From positions 1 through 58,492 of the forward strand of contig JAVBQJ010000086.1 of NCBI GenBank assembly GCA_031549115.1: a DNA stretch of 58,492 bases. The letters run 5' to 3'. Made by a program: the position numbers and the translations under genes. The notes below the pieces were generated by a model that was not told the origin of the DNA, searched no databases, and saw only the letters and a list, made by a program, of their open reading frames with translations. This DNA is from JAVBQJ01 sp031549115. GTDB lineage: Bacteria > Verrucomicrobiota > Lentisphaeria > Victivallales > Victivallaceae. Shown here piece by piece: positions 58,414-58,492 of this stretch. Each line of letters opens with the position of its first letter. Within the stretch, counting starts at the first letter, position 1.

Positions 58414-58492
58414 ATGGTTATCTGGCTGGTCGACGATCATTACGGAGCCAGGCCGGGGCGATGTATTTTCGACGCGTTGGGCGAAGCTGATA
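58414..58492 (+). CDS. start of an unidentified gene, cut by the window edge
   Basis: Twenty-six codons are visible after ATG at 58414, with AGGAG at 58401. The peptide begins MVIWLVDDHYGARPG, a beta strand and acidic turn. This is too short to assign a family; it could be a ThuA/amidotransferase-like or other Rossmann-type protein. It is probably co-transcribed with the XRE-cupin regulator. Confidence 0.6.
   Translation, partial: MVIWLVDDHYGARPGRCIFDALGEAD

Overview
The window looks like a high-GC chromosomal segment from a gut-type Lentisphaerae bacterium (Victivallis-like). This rests on pseudopilins that start FTLIELLVVIA and end in an H-X9-DG motif, AraC regulators beside a URO-D protein, and many DUF4091, DUF4838 and DUF6259 glycosidase-like proteins. 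The assignment is from family knowledge, not from a database search.

Layout. 0-2.3 kb: an AraC regulator cut by the window edge, a URO-D/corrinoid-methyltransferase-like protein and a small P-loop kinase. 2.36-4.42 kb: an AT-rich two-gene island (B12-binding radical SAM protein plus a membrane protein with a PLD-like domain). 4.6-18.7 kb: a carbohydrate locus with an AraC regulator, a pseudopilin, two DUF4091 proteins, a LamG protein, GH32-like, propeller and GH63-like enzymes, an LRR protein and an MFS transporter, tightly coupled from 6400 on. 18.7-24.5 kb: housekeeping genes (Nudix, tRNA-Pro, rpmF-plsX-fabH, DsbD-like, bile-acid-symporter-like). 24.6-30.9 kb: a second carbohydrate locus (GntR fused to a solute-binding-like domain, a glycosidase-like protein, a pseudopilin, DUF4838). 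31.4-37.3 kb: a ferredoxin-nitroreductase and a yhiI-rbbA-yhhJ ABC exporter operon. 37.5-44.7 kb: a third carbohydrate locus (FadR-type regulator, SSS symporter, sialidase-like lipoprotein, DUF6259, pseudopilin, PIG-L deacetylase). 44.7-52 kb, minus strand: two hypotheticals, a GH13 enzyme, a rhombosortase-like protease, a zinc-ribbon coiled-coil membrane protein and a VIT/VWA protein with a Gly-Gly C-terminal sorting-like tail. 52.2-53.7 kb: a divergent sigma-54 activator. 53.7-57.7 kb: a twice-duplicated lipoprotein gene pair. 57.9 kb on: an XRE-cupin regulator and the start of another gene.

Two things stand out. First, a family of intergenic hairpin-mosaic elements lies just 3' of genes (30941-31325, 49746-49984, and a more divergent one near 46.1-46.35 kb). 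Two copies share identical loops while a 15-bp stem differs by five compensated base-pair changes, and copy A carries two extra modules that copy B lacks. Second, the VIT/VWA gene has a textbook sigma-54 promoter (52080-52096) facing a divergent sigma-54 activator, and its operon-like downstream genes include a rhombosortase-like protease that could process the Gly-Gly tail. Copy B of the element is fused into the 3' end of that same gene.
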